Part shown: positions 1-6,797 of the stretch, in pieces | Position numbering within the stretch: position 1 is the stretch's first letter | Layout: every line of letters starts with the position of its first letter | DNA from: Candidatus Acetothermia bacterium | GTDB lineage: Bacteria > Bipolaricaulota > Bipolaricaulia > Bipolaricaulales > Bipolaricaulaceae | Assembly (NCBI GenBank): GCA_023255835.1 | Contig: JAGDVW010000003.1 | Coordinates: 1 to 6,797 of the forward strand | DNA length: 6,797 nucleotides | Reading direction: 5' to 3' | Program-made: the position numbers and the translations under genes | The notes under the pieces: generated by a model | What the model was told of the DNA's origin: nothing | The model's input: the letters and a program-made list of their open reading frames with translations, nothing else | The model's database searches: none

Positions 1-8
1 GGAAAGCC

Positions 9-1076
9 ATGGGTGAGCGGAGGAAGACCCGCGTGGTCCGTGTGGGAGGGGTCCCAATTGGGAGCGGGAACCCCGTTGTCGTGCAGGCCATGACCAATAC
101 CCAAACGCGCGACGTTCGGGCCACGGTGGAGCAGATCCGGGCCCTTGTCCGGGTCGGATGCGAGATCGTGCGGGTAGCCGTTCCCGACCTGGCCTCCGCT
201 CAGGCGATCCGGGAGATCAAAAAGGAGGTGACCATCCCCATCGTGGCCGACATCCACTACGACCACCGCCTGGCTTTGGCCGCCCTGGAGGCGGGGGCGG
301 ACAAGCTCCGCCTCAACCCGGGAAACCTCCGGGATCCGCGGAAGATCCGGGAGGTAGCCCGGGCCGCCCAGGAAAAGGGCGTCCCCATCCGGGTGGGGGT
401 CAACGCCGGCTCCCTCAACTCCCGCTTCCTCGGGAAGGAGCGGGAGGTCAGCCCCGAGGCCATGGTCAAAGCCGCCCTTTGGGAGATCGAGCTCCTCGAG
501 CGCGAGGGTTTTCGGGACATCGTGGTCTCCCTCAAGGCCAACGACGTCCCCCTCACCGTGGAGGCCAATCGCCTCCTCGCCAAGGAAGGGGATTGGCCCA
601 TTCACTTGGGGATCACCGAGCCCGGGCCGGAGCTAGAAGGGGTGGTGAAGTCCGCGGTGGGGATCGGGATCCTCCTTTCCGAGGGGATCGGCGACACGAT
701 CCGTGTTTCCCTCCCCGGCGACCCGGTGGAGGAGGTAGAGGCCGCCTGGGAGATCCTGAGGGCCCTGGGGATCCGGCGGCGCGGGCCCACGTTCGTCGTC
801 TGCCCCACCTGCGGACGGACGGGGATCAATATCGCCGGGATCGCCGCGGCGGTGAAGGCACGCCTGGCCCCGGTAACGAAGCCCATCTCCATCGCCATCA
901 TGGGCTGCCCGGTGAACGGCCTGGGCGAGGCCGAGCGCGCGGATTTCGCCATCCTCGGCGGGAAGGGGTTCGGCACCATCTATGCCCATGGGAAGGTCGT
1001 CCTCCCCAAGGTCCCCGAGGAGAGGCTCGTGGAGGAGCTCGTCCGCCTCGTTCAGGAGGAGGTGGAAAAGCCATGA
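9..1076 (+). CDS. ispG: 4-hydroxy-3-methylbut-2-en-1-yl diphosphate synthase (IspG/GcpE)
   Basis: This 355-residue cytoplasmic [4Fe-4S] enzyme performs the penultimate MEP-pathway step, reductive conversion of MEcPP to HMBPP. The N-terminal TIM-barrel part shows family motifs: MTNTQTRD (28-35), PIVADIHYDHRLAL (77-90), KLRLNPGN (99-106) and VGVNAGSLNS (129-138). The C-terminal iron-sulfur part has CPTCGRTG with C265 and C268, then GCPVNGLGEA with C300 and E307, matching the three cysteines and glutamate that bind the cluster in E. coli IspG. Length is close to the usual 350-375 for the short bacterial form. The ATG at 9 fits the family N-terminus, with GGAAAG just upstream. A TGA at 14-16 in another frame could be the end of an unseen upstream gene, which would continue the overlapping pattern of this operon. 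The stop overlaps the shc start (ATGA). The operon promoter lies outside the window. Confidence 0.97.
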   Translation: MGERRKTRVVRVGGVPIGSGNPVVVQAMTNTQTRDVRATVEQIRALVRVGCEIVRVAVPDLASAQAIREIKKEVTIPIVADIHYDHRLALAALEAGADKLRLNPGNLRDPRKIREVARAAQEKGVPIRVGVNAGSLNSRFLGKEREVSPEAMVKAALWEIELLEREGFRDIVVSLKANDVPLTVEANRLLAKEGDWPIHLGITEPGPELEGVVKSAVGIGILLSEGIGDTIRVSLPGDPVEEVEAAWEILRALGIRRRGPTFVVCPTCGRTGINIAGIAAAVKARLAPVTKPISIAIMGCPVNGLGEAERADFAILGGKGFGTIYAHGKVVLPKVPEERLVEELVRLVQEEVEKP

Positions 1077-3052
1077 GCCTAGCCATCGTCCCTGGCGTGG
1101 AACGGGCGCAGGATCCGCGGGTTTACCTCATCGTGGACCGGCCTGCGCCATGCACCCACGGCCGCGGCCGGATCGCGGACCTGGACGCGGCCATCGAGCG
1201 GGCAGTCGCCTGGCTCCTCTCCCGCCAATCGCCAGAGGGCTGGTGGTGGGCGGAGCTGGAGAGCAACGTCACCATCACCGCCGAGCACCTCTTCCTCACC
1301 CACATCCTCGGGGTCGGCTCCCAGGAGCTTTGGGAGAAGATCGCCCGCTACATCCTCTCCGAGCAGCGGCCGGAGGGCTTTTGGGCCAACTGGTACGGGG
1401 GCCCTGGTGACCTCTCCACCACCGTGGAAGCCTATTTGGCCCTGAAGATGGCCGGGGTCGACCCGGAATCCCCGCCCATGCGGAAGGCCCGGGAATGGAT
1501 CCTGTCCCAGGGCGGGGTGGAGAAGACGCGGGTCTTCACGAAGATTTGGCTGGCGATGCTCGGGGAGTGGCCCTGGGAGGCAACCCCCATGCTCCCTCCC
1601 GAGCTCGTCCTCCTTCCCAAGCGTTTTCCCGTCAACCTCTACTCCTTCGCCTCCTGGGCCCGGGGGACGATCCTCCCCCTCGCGGTCCTCCGGGTTTTGA
1701 AGCCGGCTTGGCCTTTAGCACCTTCTGCCCGCATCGATGAGCTCTTCCCCCGCGGCCGAAAGCACGCGGACCTCTCCCTTCCGCGCAAAAGGAGTGCCTG
1801 GGGGCGCCTTTTCTACGGGGTGGACAAGGCCCTGCGCCTCTACGAGCGCCGGCCGAGCCAGACCCTGCGGAAACTGGCCCTGAAGCGAGCGGAAGAGTGG
1901 ATCGTGGAGCGCCAGGAGGCCGACGGCTCCTGGGGCGGGATCCAGCCCCCTTGGGTGTACTCCCTCCTCGCCCTTTACGCCCTGGGCCATTCCCTGGGAT
2001 CCCCGGTGATGGCCAAGGGGATCCGGGGCTTCGATCGGTACGCGGTGGAGGACGAGCGGGGCTTTCGGCTGCAGTCCTGCATCTCGCCGGTGTGGGACAC
2101 CGGGCTTGCCCTGTTCGCCCTCCAGGAGGCCGGGCTTCCCGGGGACCACCCAGCTTTGGTGCGGGCGGGGCGATGGCTTTTGCGCGAGCAGATCTTTGCG
2201 GGTGGCGACTGGCAAATCAAATGCCGGGCGCGGCCAGGGGGCTGGGCCTTCGAGTTCGACAACGACGTCTACCCCGACACGGACGACACGGCCGTGGTGA
2301 TGATGGCCCTTTTGGGCACAAGGCTTCCGGAGCGGGACAAGGAGTTCGCCCTTTCGCGGGGCCTGGAGTGGCTCCTGGGGATGCAGAGCAAAAACGGCGG
2401 CTGGGGCGCGTTCGATCGGGACAACACCAAGGTTTTCCTCCGGGAGATCCCGTTCGCCGACTTCGGGGAGCTTTTGGACCCGCCCTCGGCCGACGTCACC
2501 GCCCACGTGGTGGAGCTTTTGGGGCGGATGGGCTACCGGCCGGGCTTCCCCCCTTTGGACCGGGCGCTCCGCTATCTCCTCCGGGAGCAGGAGGAGGATG
2601 GGTCTTGGTACGGCCGCTGGGGGGTGAACCACCTCTATGGGACGGGCGCGGTCCTCCCGGCCCTGGCGGCGGTGGGCTTCCCCATGACCGCTGCGCGAAT
2701 CCCGCGGGCCGTGGAGTTCATCCTCGCCCGCCAGAACCCCGATGGCGGCTGGGGCGAGGACGTCCTCTCCTACCACCGGCGGGAGCTGCGGGGCCGGGGG
2801 CCCTCCACCCCTTCCCAGACGGCCTGGGCCCTCCTCGCTCTCCTCGCCGCGGGCATGGAAAGAAGCGAGGCGGTTCGGCGGGGGATCGAATACCTCATCC
2901 GCACCCAGAACGACGAAGGTACTTGGAACGAACCATACTTCACAGGAACTGGGTTCCCCACGGACTTCATGATCCGCTACCACCTCTACCGCCACGTCTT
3001 CCCCCTCATGGCGTTGGGCCGTTTTCGGAAGGCTTTGGCGGGGGAGAGATGA
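1073..3052 (+). CDS. shc: Squalene-hopene cyclase
   Basis: A 659-residue protein expected to cyclise squalene to hopene/hopanol at the membrane, making hopanoids that order bacterial membranes. It aligns throughout with the Alicyclobacillus enzyme as I know it, with about 28 extra N-terminal residues. The protonating motif is D402-T-D404-D405-T (family DxDDTA). QW-type repeats recur, e.g. QSPEGWWWAEL, ERQEADGSWGG, GMQSKNGGWGAFD, REQEEDGSWYGRWGVN, RQNPDGGWGED and RTQNDEGTW. Other family blocks are SPVWDTGLA, STPSQTAWALL and the C-terminal YRHVFPLMALGRF. In the C-terminal active-site segment F628, F632, Y636 and Y639 match F601, F605, Y609 and Y612, but M633 stands where the Alicyclobacillus enzyme has Y606. 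The start is the ATG inside the ispG stop (ATGA), with GGAGGT at 1058-1063, nine bases upstream. The same frame is open back to 158, but that part is only the shadow of ispG. The stop overlaps ispH, again as ATGA. Confidence 0.96.
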   Translation: MSLAIVPGVERAQDPRVYLIVDRPAPCTHGRGRIADLDAAIERAVAWLLSRQSPEGWWWAELESNVTITAEHLFLTHILGVGSQELWEKIARYILSEQRPEGFWANWYGGPGDLSTTVEAYLALKMAGVDPESPPMRKAREWILSQGGVEKTRVFTKIWLAMLGEWPWEATPMLPPELVLLPKRFPVNLYSFASWARGTILPLAVLRVLKPAWPLAPSARIDELFPRGRKHADLSLPRKRSAWGRLFYGVDKALRLYERRPSQTLRKLALKRAEEWIVERQEADGSWGGIQPPWVYSLLALYALGHSLGSPVMAKGIRGFDRYAVEDERGFRLQSCISPVWDTGLALFALQEAGLPGDHPALVRAGRWLLREQIFAGGDWQIKCRARPGGWAFEFDNDVYPDTDDTAVVMMALLGTRLPERDKEFALSRGLEWLLGMQSKNGGWGAFDRDNTKVFLREIPFADFGELLDPPSADVTAHVVELLGRMGYRPGFPPLDRALRYLLREQEEDGSWYGRWGVNHLYGTGAVLPALAAVGFPMTAARIPRAVEFILARQNPDGGWGEDVLSYHRRELRGRGPSTPSQTAWALLALLAAGMERSEAVRRGIEYLIRTQNDEGTWNEPYFTGTGFPTDFMIRYHLYRHVFPLMALGRFRKALAGER

Positions 3053-3900
3053 AGGTGGAGCTGGCCGCGGTGTACGGGTTCTGCCCGGGCGTGCGCCGGG
3101 CGGTGGAGATGGTGGAGGAGTACCTCCGCAAGAACGGTCCCCTCGCCACGTTGGGGGCCATCGTCCACAACGCCCAAGTGGTGGAGGAGCTCTCCAAAAA
3201 GGGCGCCCGGGTGGTGGAGCGGGTGAGCGAGGTGGGGGAGGGGGCGGTGGCTGTGACCGCCCATGGCGCTGGCCCCGAGGTCTTTGAGGAGATCGCGCGC
3301 CGCGGCTTGAAACTGGTGGACACCACTTGCCCCATCGTGCGCCGCGCCCAGGAAGCGGCCCGAAAGTTCGCTGAGGAAGGCTTTTTTGTCCTCATCTACG
3401 GGGAAGAGAGCCACCCCGAGGTGCGGGGGCTCCTCTCCTGGACCCGGGGCCGCGGCCGGGCCACCTTGAACCCCGCCGACGTCCCATCAGACCTTGGAGA
3501 CCGCCTGGCCCTCATCTCCCAGACCACCAAGGGGCGCGAGGAATTCTGGTGGTTCGTGCGGGCCGTGGTGGAACGCCTGGGCCCAAACCTTCGGGAGGTG
3601 CGGGCTTTGGACACCACCTGTCCGGAGACGGGCCGCCGCTACCAGGCCGTCTTGGCACTGGCCCAAAGGGTCGAGGCCTTGGTGGTGGTGGGATCCCGCA
3701 ATTCCGCCAACACCAGAAAGCTTGCGGAGGTGGCCAGGTCCACGGGGCGGCCCACCTTCCACATCGAGCGGGCCGAGGAACTTGATCACGAATGGTTCAG
3801 AGGGCTGACGCGGGTGGGGGTCACCGCCGGGGCCTCCACGCCCGACGCCCTTGTGGCCGAAGTGATCCACCGTTTACAGGGCCTAGGAGGTGAAGGATGA
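3049..3900 (+). CDS. ispH: 4-hydroxy-3-methylbut-2-enyl diphosphate reductase (IspH/LytB)
   Basis: A 283-residue [4Fe-4S] enzyme that catalyses the last MEP step, reduction of HMBPP to IPP and DMAPP. The three cluster cysteines are C12 (GFCPGVRRAV), C94 (DTTCPIV) and C191 (DTTCPETGRRYQA). Substrate-binding residues are at the expected places: H40 (VHN), H72 (TAHG), H122 and catalytic E124 (SHPEVRG), T159-T160 (SQTT) and S219/N221 (SRNSANTRKLAE). The C-terminal VTAGASTP is also typical. It lacks the fused ribosomal protein S1 domain seen in some Firmicutes versions. The start overlaps the shc stop by four bases. The purine stretch ahead of it sits very close to the ATG, so translation probably relies on coupling to shc. 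With ispG two genes upstream, both terminal MEP reactions flank the cyclase that uses their downstream product. Confidence 0.97.
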   Translation: MKVELAAVYGFCPGVRRAVEMVEEYLRKNGPLATLGAIVHNAQVVEELSKKGARVVERVSEVGEGAVAVTAHGAGPEVFEEIARRGLKLVDTTCPIVRRAQEAARKFAEEGFFVLIYGEESHPEVRGLLSWTRGRGRATLNPADVPSDLGDRLALISQTTKGREEFWWFVRAVVERLGPNLREVRALDTTCPETGRRYQAVLALAQRVEALVVVGSRNSANTRKLAEVARSTGRPTFHIERAEELDHEWFRGLTRVGVTAGASTPDALVAEVIHRLQGLGGEG

Positions 3901-4367
3901 ACCCCATTTTGACCTCTAAACCCGCTGTGCACCGGAAGTTCATTCGCATAATCACCACCAAGGCCCCCCAGTTCGTGGACATCACCGAGGAGGTGGAGAA
4001 ATTCGTGGAGGAAAGCGGGGTACAGGAGGGCCTCGTTTTCGTGTTTTCTTGCCACACCACTGCCGCCGTGCGGATCAACGAGAACGAGCCCCTCCTCCTG
4101 CGGGACCTCGAGGAGTTCCTGAAACGCCTGGCTCCGCGGGATCTGTACTACTGCCACAACGATTTTTCCATCCGCACCCACAACATGACCCCCGACGAGT
4201 GTCCCAATGCCCATGCCCACTGTCAGCACCTCCTTTTGGGGGCGAGCGAAACCGTTCCGGTCGTTGGGGGGAAACTCTTTTTGGGGAGGTGGCAAAGGAT
4301 TTTCCTTGTGGAGCTGGATCGGCCGCGGGAGCGGGAGGTGCTTCTGCAGGCGGTGGGCCATGCCTGA
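3897..4367 (+). CDS. YjbQ/UPF0047 family protein (secondary thiamine-phosphate synthase-like)
   Basis: A 156-residue soluble protein of the YjbQ (UPF0047) family. Signature segments are HTTAAVRINENEP (53-65), the histidine-rich CPNAHAHCQHLLLGASETVPV block (102-122) and GRWQRIFLVELDRPR (130-144). Conserved histidines in the first two form a putative metal or phosphate site in this family. E. coli YjbQ shows weak thiamine-phosphate synthase activity when overproduced, but the true physiological role is not established, so I give no gene symbol. Length is slightly above the usual 130-140. The start overlaps the ispH stop (ATGA) and has a strong AGGAGGT at 3885-3891, five bases upstream, the best ribosome-binding site in the operon. 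There is no signal peptide or membrane segment. The position inside an isoprenoid/hopanoid operon is the only local hint to function. Confidence 0.88.
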   Translation: MNPILTSKPAVHRKFIRIITTKAPQFVDITEEVEKFVEESGVQEGLVFVFSCHTTAAVRINENEPLLLRDLEEFLKRLAPRDLYYCHNDFSIRTHNMTPDECPNAHAHCQHLLLGASETVPVVGGKLFLGRWQRIFLVELDRPREREVLLQAVGHA

Positions 4368-4785
4368 GGATATTTCGGGGATCCCCGCCCCGGAGCGGGT
4401 TTTGCTCTTGCCCCATTGCCTTCGGCCGAGCGAGCGCTGTCCAGGCCGGCCCAGTCGGGAGGGATTCCAATGTCCCCCGGATTGCCCGGTGGAAGACTGC
4501 CCCATCAAGATCCTGCGCGGGGAGGCGGAGCGGCTGGGCTATAAAGGGGTGTGCGTGGCCCCGGGCGGGGCCCTGGCCCTCCGTTACGTTCAGGAGAAGA
4601 AACCACGGCTTGTGGTGGCTGTGGCCTGCCAAAAGGAGCTCGCCGAGGGGAAGGAAGCCGTGGCCAAGCTCAACGACCCGCCCGCGGTGGTGACCCTCCC
4701 CCTTTTGCGGGATGGGTGCGTGGACACCGCGGTGGACCTTCCCGCCGCCCTTTGTCTTTTGCGGGCCGGGCTCCCGTCCCCTTGA
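4360..4785 (+). CDS. DUF116 family cysteine-rich protein
   Basis: A 141-residue protein that looks like the conserved DUF116 domain: VLLLPHCLRP near the N-terminus, a cysteine cluster, GGALALRYVQE (69-79), VVAVACQKEL (85-94) and a C-terminal DGCVDTAVDLP (118-128). It has nine cysteines (20, 27, 38, 42, 47, 65, 90, 120, 132), five of them within residues 20-47, which suggests a metal or Fe-S site. That is inference from composition. No biochemical function is known to me. The frame is open further upstream, to an ATG at 4207, but that part is the shadow of the YjbQ gene. The ATG at 4360 gives a family-like N-terminus and an 8-base overlap with the YjbQ stop. There is no good Shine-Dalgarno at normal spacing, so coupling is likely. 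Its stop codon lies inside the -35 hexamer of the 16S promoter. Confidence 0.82.
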   Translation: MPEDISGIPAPERVLLLPHCLRPSERCPGRPSREGFQCPPDCPVEDCPIKILRGEAERLGYKGVCVAPGGALALRYVQEKKPRLVVAVACQKELAEGKEAVAKLNDPPAVVTLPLLRDGCVDTAVDLPAALCLLRAGLPSP

Positions 4786-4818
4786 CCGTCGGGGCCCTCC
4801 GTCGTATACTCCTCCTTG
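4782..4818 (+). promoter_or_regulatory. 16S rRNA promoter (sigma70-type)
   Basis: TTGACC at 4782-4787 and TATACT at 4805-4810 are separated by exactly 17 bases. Both are near consensus and lie just upstream of the 16S leader. Transcription probably starts at the G at 4818, eight bases after the -10. The segment between -10 and the start (CCTCCTT) is C-rich, with a GC-rich start, as expected for a promoter under stringent (ppGpp) control. There is no AT-rich UP element, because the upstream DNA is the GC-rich end of the DUF116 gene. The -35 box contains that gene's TGA. Confidence 0.85.
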
Positions 4819-4832
4819 CGCCCGAAAGGGCG
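4819..4832 (+). other. 5'-terminal leader hairpin of pre-16S transcript
   Basis: CGCCC-GAAA-GGGCG forms a perfect 5-bp hairpin closed by a GNRA tetraloop. It lies one base after the predicted transcription start, so it would cap the primary transcript. It may protect the 5' end or help early folding; that role is inferred. Its last base is shared with the 13-bp arm that follows. Confidence 0.6.
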
Positions 4833-4844
4833 GGGAAGGCTGGT
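4832..4844 (+). other. Leader arm of alternative 13-bp pre-16S pairing
   Basis: GGGGAAGGCTGGT is the exact reverse complement of ACCAGCCTTCCCC at 6501-6513, giving 13 uninterrupted pairs across the 16S gene. It lies 5' of the main processing-stem arm, but its partner lies on the 16S-proximal side of the main stem's trailer arm. The two pairings therefore cross and cannot both be part of one nested fold. Confidence 0.65.
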
Positions 4845-4852
4845 CTTCGACA

Positions 4853-4884
4853 GGTGGATAGGGAACGGCGGAAGGCCTGTCGAG
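4853..4884 (+). other. Pre-16S processing stem, 5' arm
   Basis: This arm pairs with 6513-6542: 12 perfect pairs (4853-4864 with 6531-6542), an A4865 bulge, 3 pairs (4866-4868 with 6528-6530), a T6527 bulge, 3 pairs (4869-4871 with 6524-6526), a small 3x1 internal loop, then 10 pairs (4875-4884 with 6513-6522, one G-U). A long stem closing the precursor is the standard RNase III substrate in bacterial rRNA maturation. The same arm can instead fold locally: TCGACAGG (4847-4854) pairs with CCTGTCGA (4876-4883). Confidence 0.75.
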
Positions 4885-4891
4885 CCCTTGA
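4884..4891 (+). other. Leader element GCCCTTGA, pairs with trailer
   Basis: GCCCTTGA is complementary to TCAAGGGC at 6489-6496, eight pairs that nest inside either of the two longer leader-trailer stems. The trailer contains its own copy of GCCCTTG (6479-6485), which pairs with the same target as a local hairpin. Leader and trailer copies would therefore compete for it. Confidence 0.45.
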
Positions 4892-4901
4892 GTCCAGGCT
4901 G

Positions 4902-6463
<1,562 letters not shown>

Positions 6464-6471
6464 CTAGGGAG

Positions 6472-6496
6472 AAAAAAAGCCCTTGCCGTCAAGGGC
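6472..6496 (-). terminator. Leftward (antisense) terminator-like hairpin in 16S trailer
   Basis: A perfect 7-bp hairpin has arms GCCCTTG (6479-6485) and CAAGGGC (6490-6496) with a 4-base loop. Read on the - strand it is followed at once by seven T (the complement of A6472-6478), the form of an intrinsic terminator for transcription heading into the 3' end of 16S. On the + strand it is followed by A residues and cannot terminate. The right arm also takes part in leader pairing, so the hairpin may serve rRNA folding instead. Confidence 0.45.
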
Positions 6497-6500
6497 AAAA

Positions 6501-6513
6501 ACCAGCCTTCCCC
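6501..6513 (+). other. Trailer arm of alternative 13-bp pre-16S pairing
   Basis: ACCAGCCTTCCCC is the perfect complement of leader 4832-4844. It emerges from RNA polymerase before the main stem's trailer arm (6513-6542), so this pairing could form first and later be displaced. Confidence 0.65.
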
Positions 6514-6542
6514 TCGGCAGGCGCCGTCCGTCCCTATCCACC
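6513..6542 (+). other. Pre-16S processing stem, 3' arm
   Basis: This is the partner of leader 4853-4884, making about 28 pairs with two single-base bulges and one small internal loop. It starts 50 bases after the mature 16S 3' end and stops 12 bases before the terminator hairpin, so the whole unit ends just after its processing stem. Confidence 0.75.
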
Positions 6543-6554
6543 AGGAACCTCCGC

Positions 6555-6584
6555 TGTCCCCAAACGGGACGTTTTTCTTTTTTT
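6555..6584 (+). terminator. Rho-independent terminator of the 16S unit
   Basis: GTCCC (6556-6560) and GGGAC (6566-6570) form a 5-bp stem, extendable by one T-G pair, around a CAAAC loop. The T-rich tract TTTTTCTTTTTTT (6572-6584) follows. It sits about 120 bases after the mature 16S end and closes the transcript before any tRNA or 23S gene. The stem is short for a GC-rich organism, but the T tract is strong. Confidence 0.8.
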
Positions 6585-6623
6585 CGCACCCCAAGCCCGT
6601 GCTTTTCCCCGCTCGCCGTTCCT

Positions 6624-6658
6624 TCGACCAAGCTCACCCGCCCGCTAAAGTCCCAATG
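6624..6658 (+). promoter_or_regulatory. Possible promoter of the Crp/Fnr-family gene
   Basis: TCGACC (6624-6629) and TAAAGT (6646-6651) are spaced by 16 bases. Each matches the sigma70 consensus at four of six positions, and the second fits the TANNNT form. The predicted start, near 6658, falls almost on the ATG at 6661, which also lacks a Shine-Dalgarno, so a leaderless mRNA is possible. The call is tentative. Confidence 0.35.
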
Positions 6659-6660
6659 CC

Positions 6661-6797
6661 ATGGAGCAAAGCCGCGCACGCTGGATCATCCCGGGAATCG
6701 AACCCCTTCTGGAGCTGGGCGAGCGGTTTCGGGTCTCCCCCCGCGACACCATCTACCGCCAAGGGGATCAAAGCACCTCCATATTCTTCATCGAAAC
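6661..6797 (+). CDS. Crp/Fnr-family cyclic nucleotide-binding regulator, N-terminal part
   Basis: The 45 complete codons before the window edge encode the start of a cyclic-nucleotide-binding fold. After a short lead (MEQSRARWIIPGIEPLLELG) comes ERFRVSPRDTIYRQGDQSTS and then IFFIE, matching the family pattern of hydrophobic strand, G-x-x-I/V-Y-x-x-G-D, and V/I-F-F-I. The C-terminal helix-turn-helix and any cysteines for an Fe-S cluster lie outside the window, so CRP-like, FNR-like and other CNB-domain proteins cannot be told apart. A stop at 6646-6648 in this frame makes the ATG at 6661 the only available ATG start. No Shine-Dalgarno precedes it. It lies 76 bases after the 16S terminator and is probably a separate unit. 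Confidence 0.72.
   Translation, partial: MEQSRARWIIPGIEPLLELGERFRVSPRDTIYRQGDQSTSIFFIE

Noticed and set aside
158..1072. Upstream in-frame extension of the squalene-hopene cyclase frame
   Set aside because: The extension is a low-complexity Gly/Pro/Arg translation lying entirely over ispG. The ATG at 1073 has a Shine-Dalgarno and gives the family N-terminus.
1715..2995. 426-codon open frame on the - strand
   Set aside because: It lies opposite shc, has no family motifs and a composition typical of antisense shadows in GC-rich DNA.
1897..3048. Upstream extension of the ispH frame
   Set aside because: It overlaps shc and has Gly/Pro/Arg shadow composition. The ATG at 3049 begins the recognisable IspH N-terminus with C12 in place.
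4207..4359. Longer DUF116 gene starting at the ATG at 4207
   Set aside because: The added residues are the out-of-frame shadow of the YjbQ gene. The start at 4360 gives a typical N-terminus and a short overlap.
4818..4901. boxA-type antitermination site in the 16S leader
   Set aside because: I looked for a TGCTCTTTAA-like element and found no convincing match.
6464..6660. tRNA-Ile/tRNA-Ala or the start of 23S in the 16S downstream spacer
   Set aside because: There is no cloverleaf, TTCGA-containing T-arm with acceptor pairing, or 23S 5' motif. A TTCGA at 6623-6627 lacks surrounding tRNA structure.
6656..6797. Alternative ATG at 6656 in another frame
   Set aside because: Its translation (MPWSKAAHAG...) shows no family features, whereas the ATG at 6661 reads into a clear cyclic-nucleotide-binding pattern.

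Overview
The window is a GC-rich, gene-dense bacterial segment read entirely on the + strand. It has three parts. (1) A tightly overlapping five-gene operon occupies 9-4785: ispG, a squalene-hopene cyclase gene (shc), ispH, a YjbQ/UPF0047 gene and a cysteine-rich DUF116 gene. (2) A stand-alone 16S rRNA gene (about 4902-6463) has its own near-consensus promoter, structured leader and trailer, and intrinsic terminator (4782-6584). (3) The first 45 codons of a Crp/Fnr-type regulator begin at 6661 and run off the right edge.

The operon joins the last two steps of the MEP isoprenoid pathway, both [4Fe-4S] enzymes (IspG makes HMBPP, IspH reduces it to IPP/DMAPP), to the enzyme that cyclises squalene into hopanoids. 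Squalene synthesis genes are not in the window, so the route from IPP to squalene must be encoded elsewhere. Three of the four gene junctions are 4-base ATGA overlaps and the last is an 8-base overlap, which points to translational coupling. The YjbQ and DUF116 proteins are recognisable families without a firmly established physiological role. Their place here suggests, but does not prove, a link to isoprenoid or Fe-S metabolism.

The 16S unit starts immediately: the -35 hexamer of its promoter (TTGACC, 17-base spacer, TATACT) contains the stop codon of the DUF116 gene, and no terminator separates the two. The leader and trailer of the 16S transcript share extensive complementarity. A roughly 28-bp stem (4853-4884 with 6513-6542) fits an RNase III-type processing stem. 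A second perfect 13-bp pairing (4832-4844 with 6501-6513) crosses the first, so the two look mutually exclusive. A hairpin plus T tract at 6555-6584 ends the unit with no tRNA, 23S or 5S gene following, so this 16S gene appears unlinked from 23S, at least at this locus.

Organism: the 16S sequence is clearly bacterial but diverges from common phyla. It has three mismatches to the 27F primer, G instead of A at E. coli position 915, and altered but still pairing helix 28. It is very GC-rich, which suggests a thermophile. A deep-branching candidate lineage such as Bipolaricaulota/Acetothermia (OP1) is my tentative guess. I could not run a phylogenetic placement, and confidence in the phylum is low.
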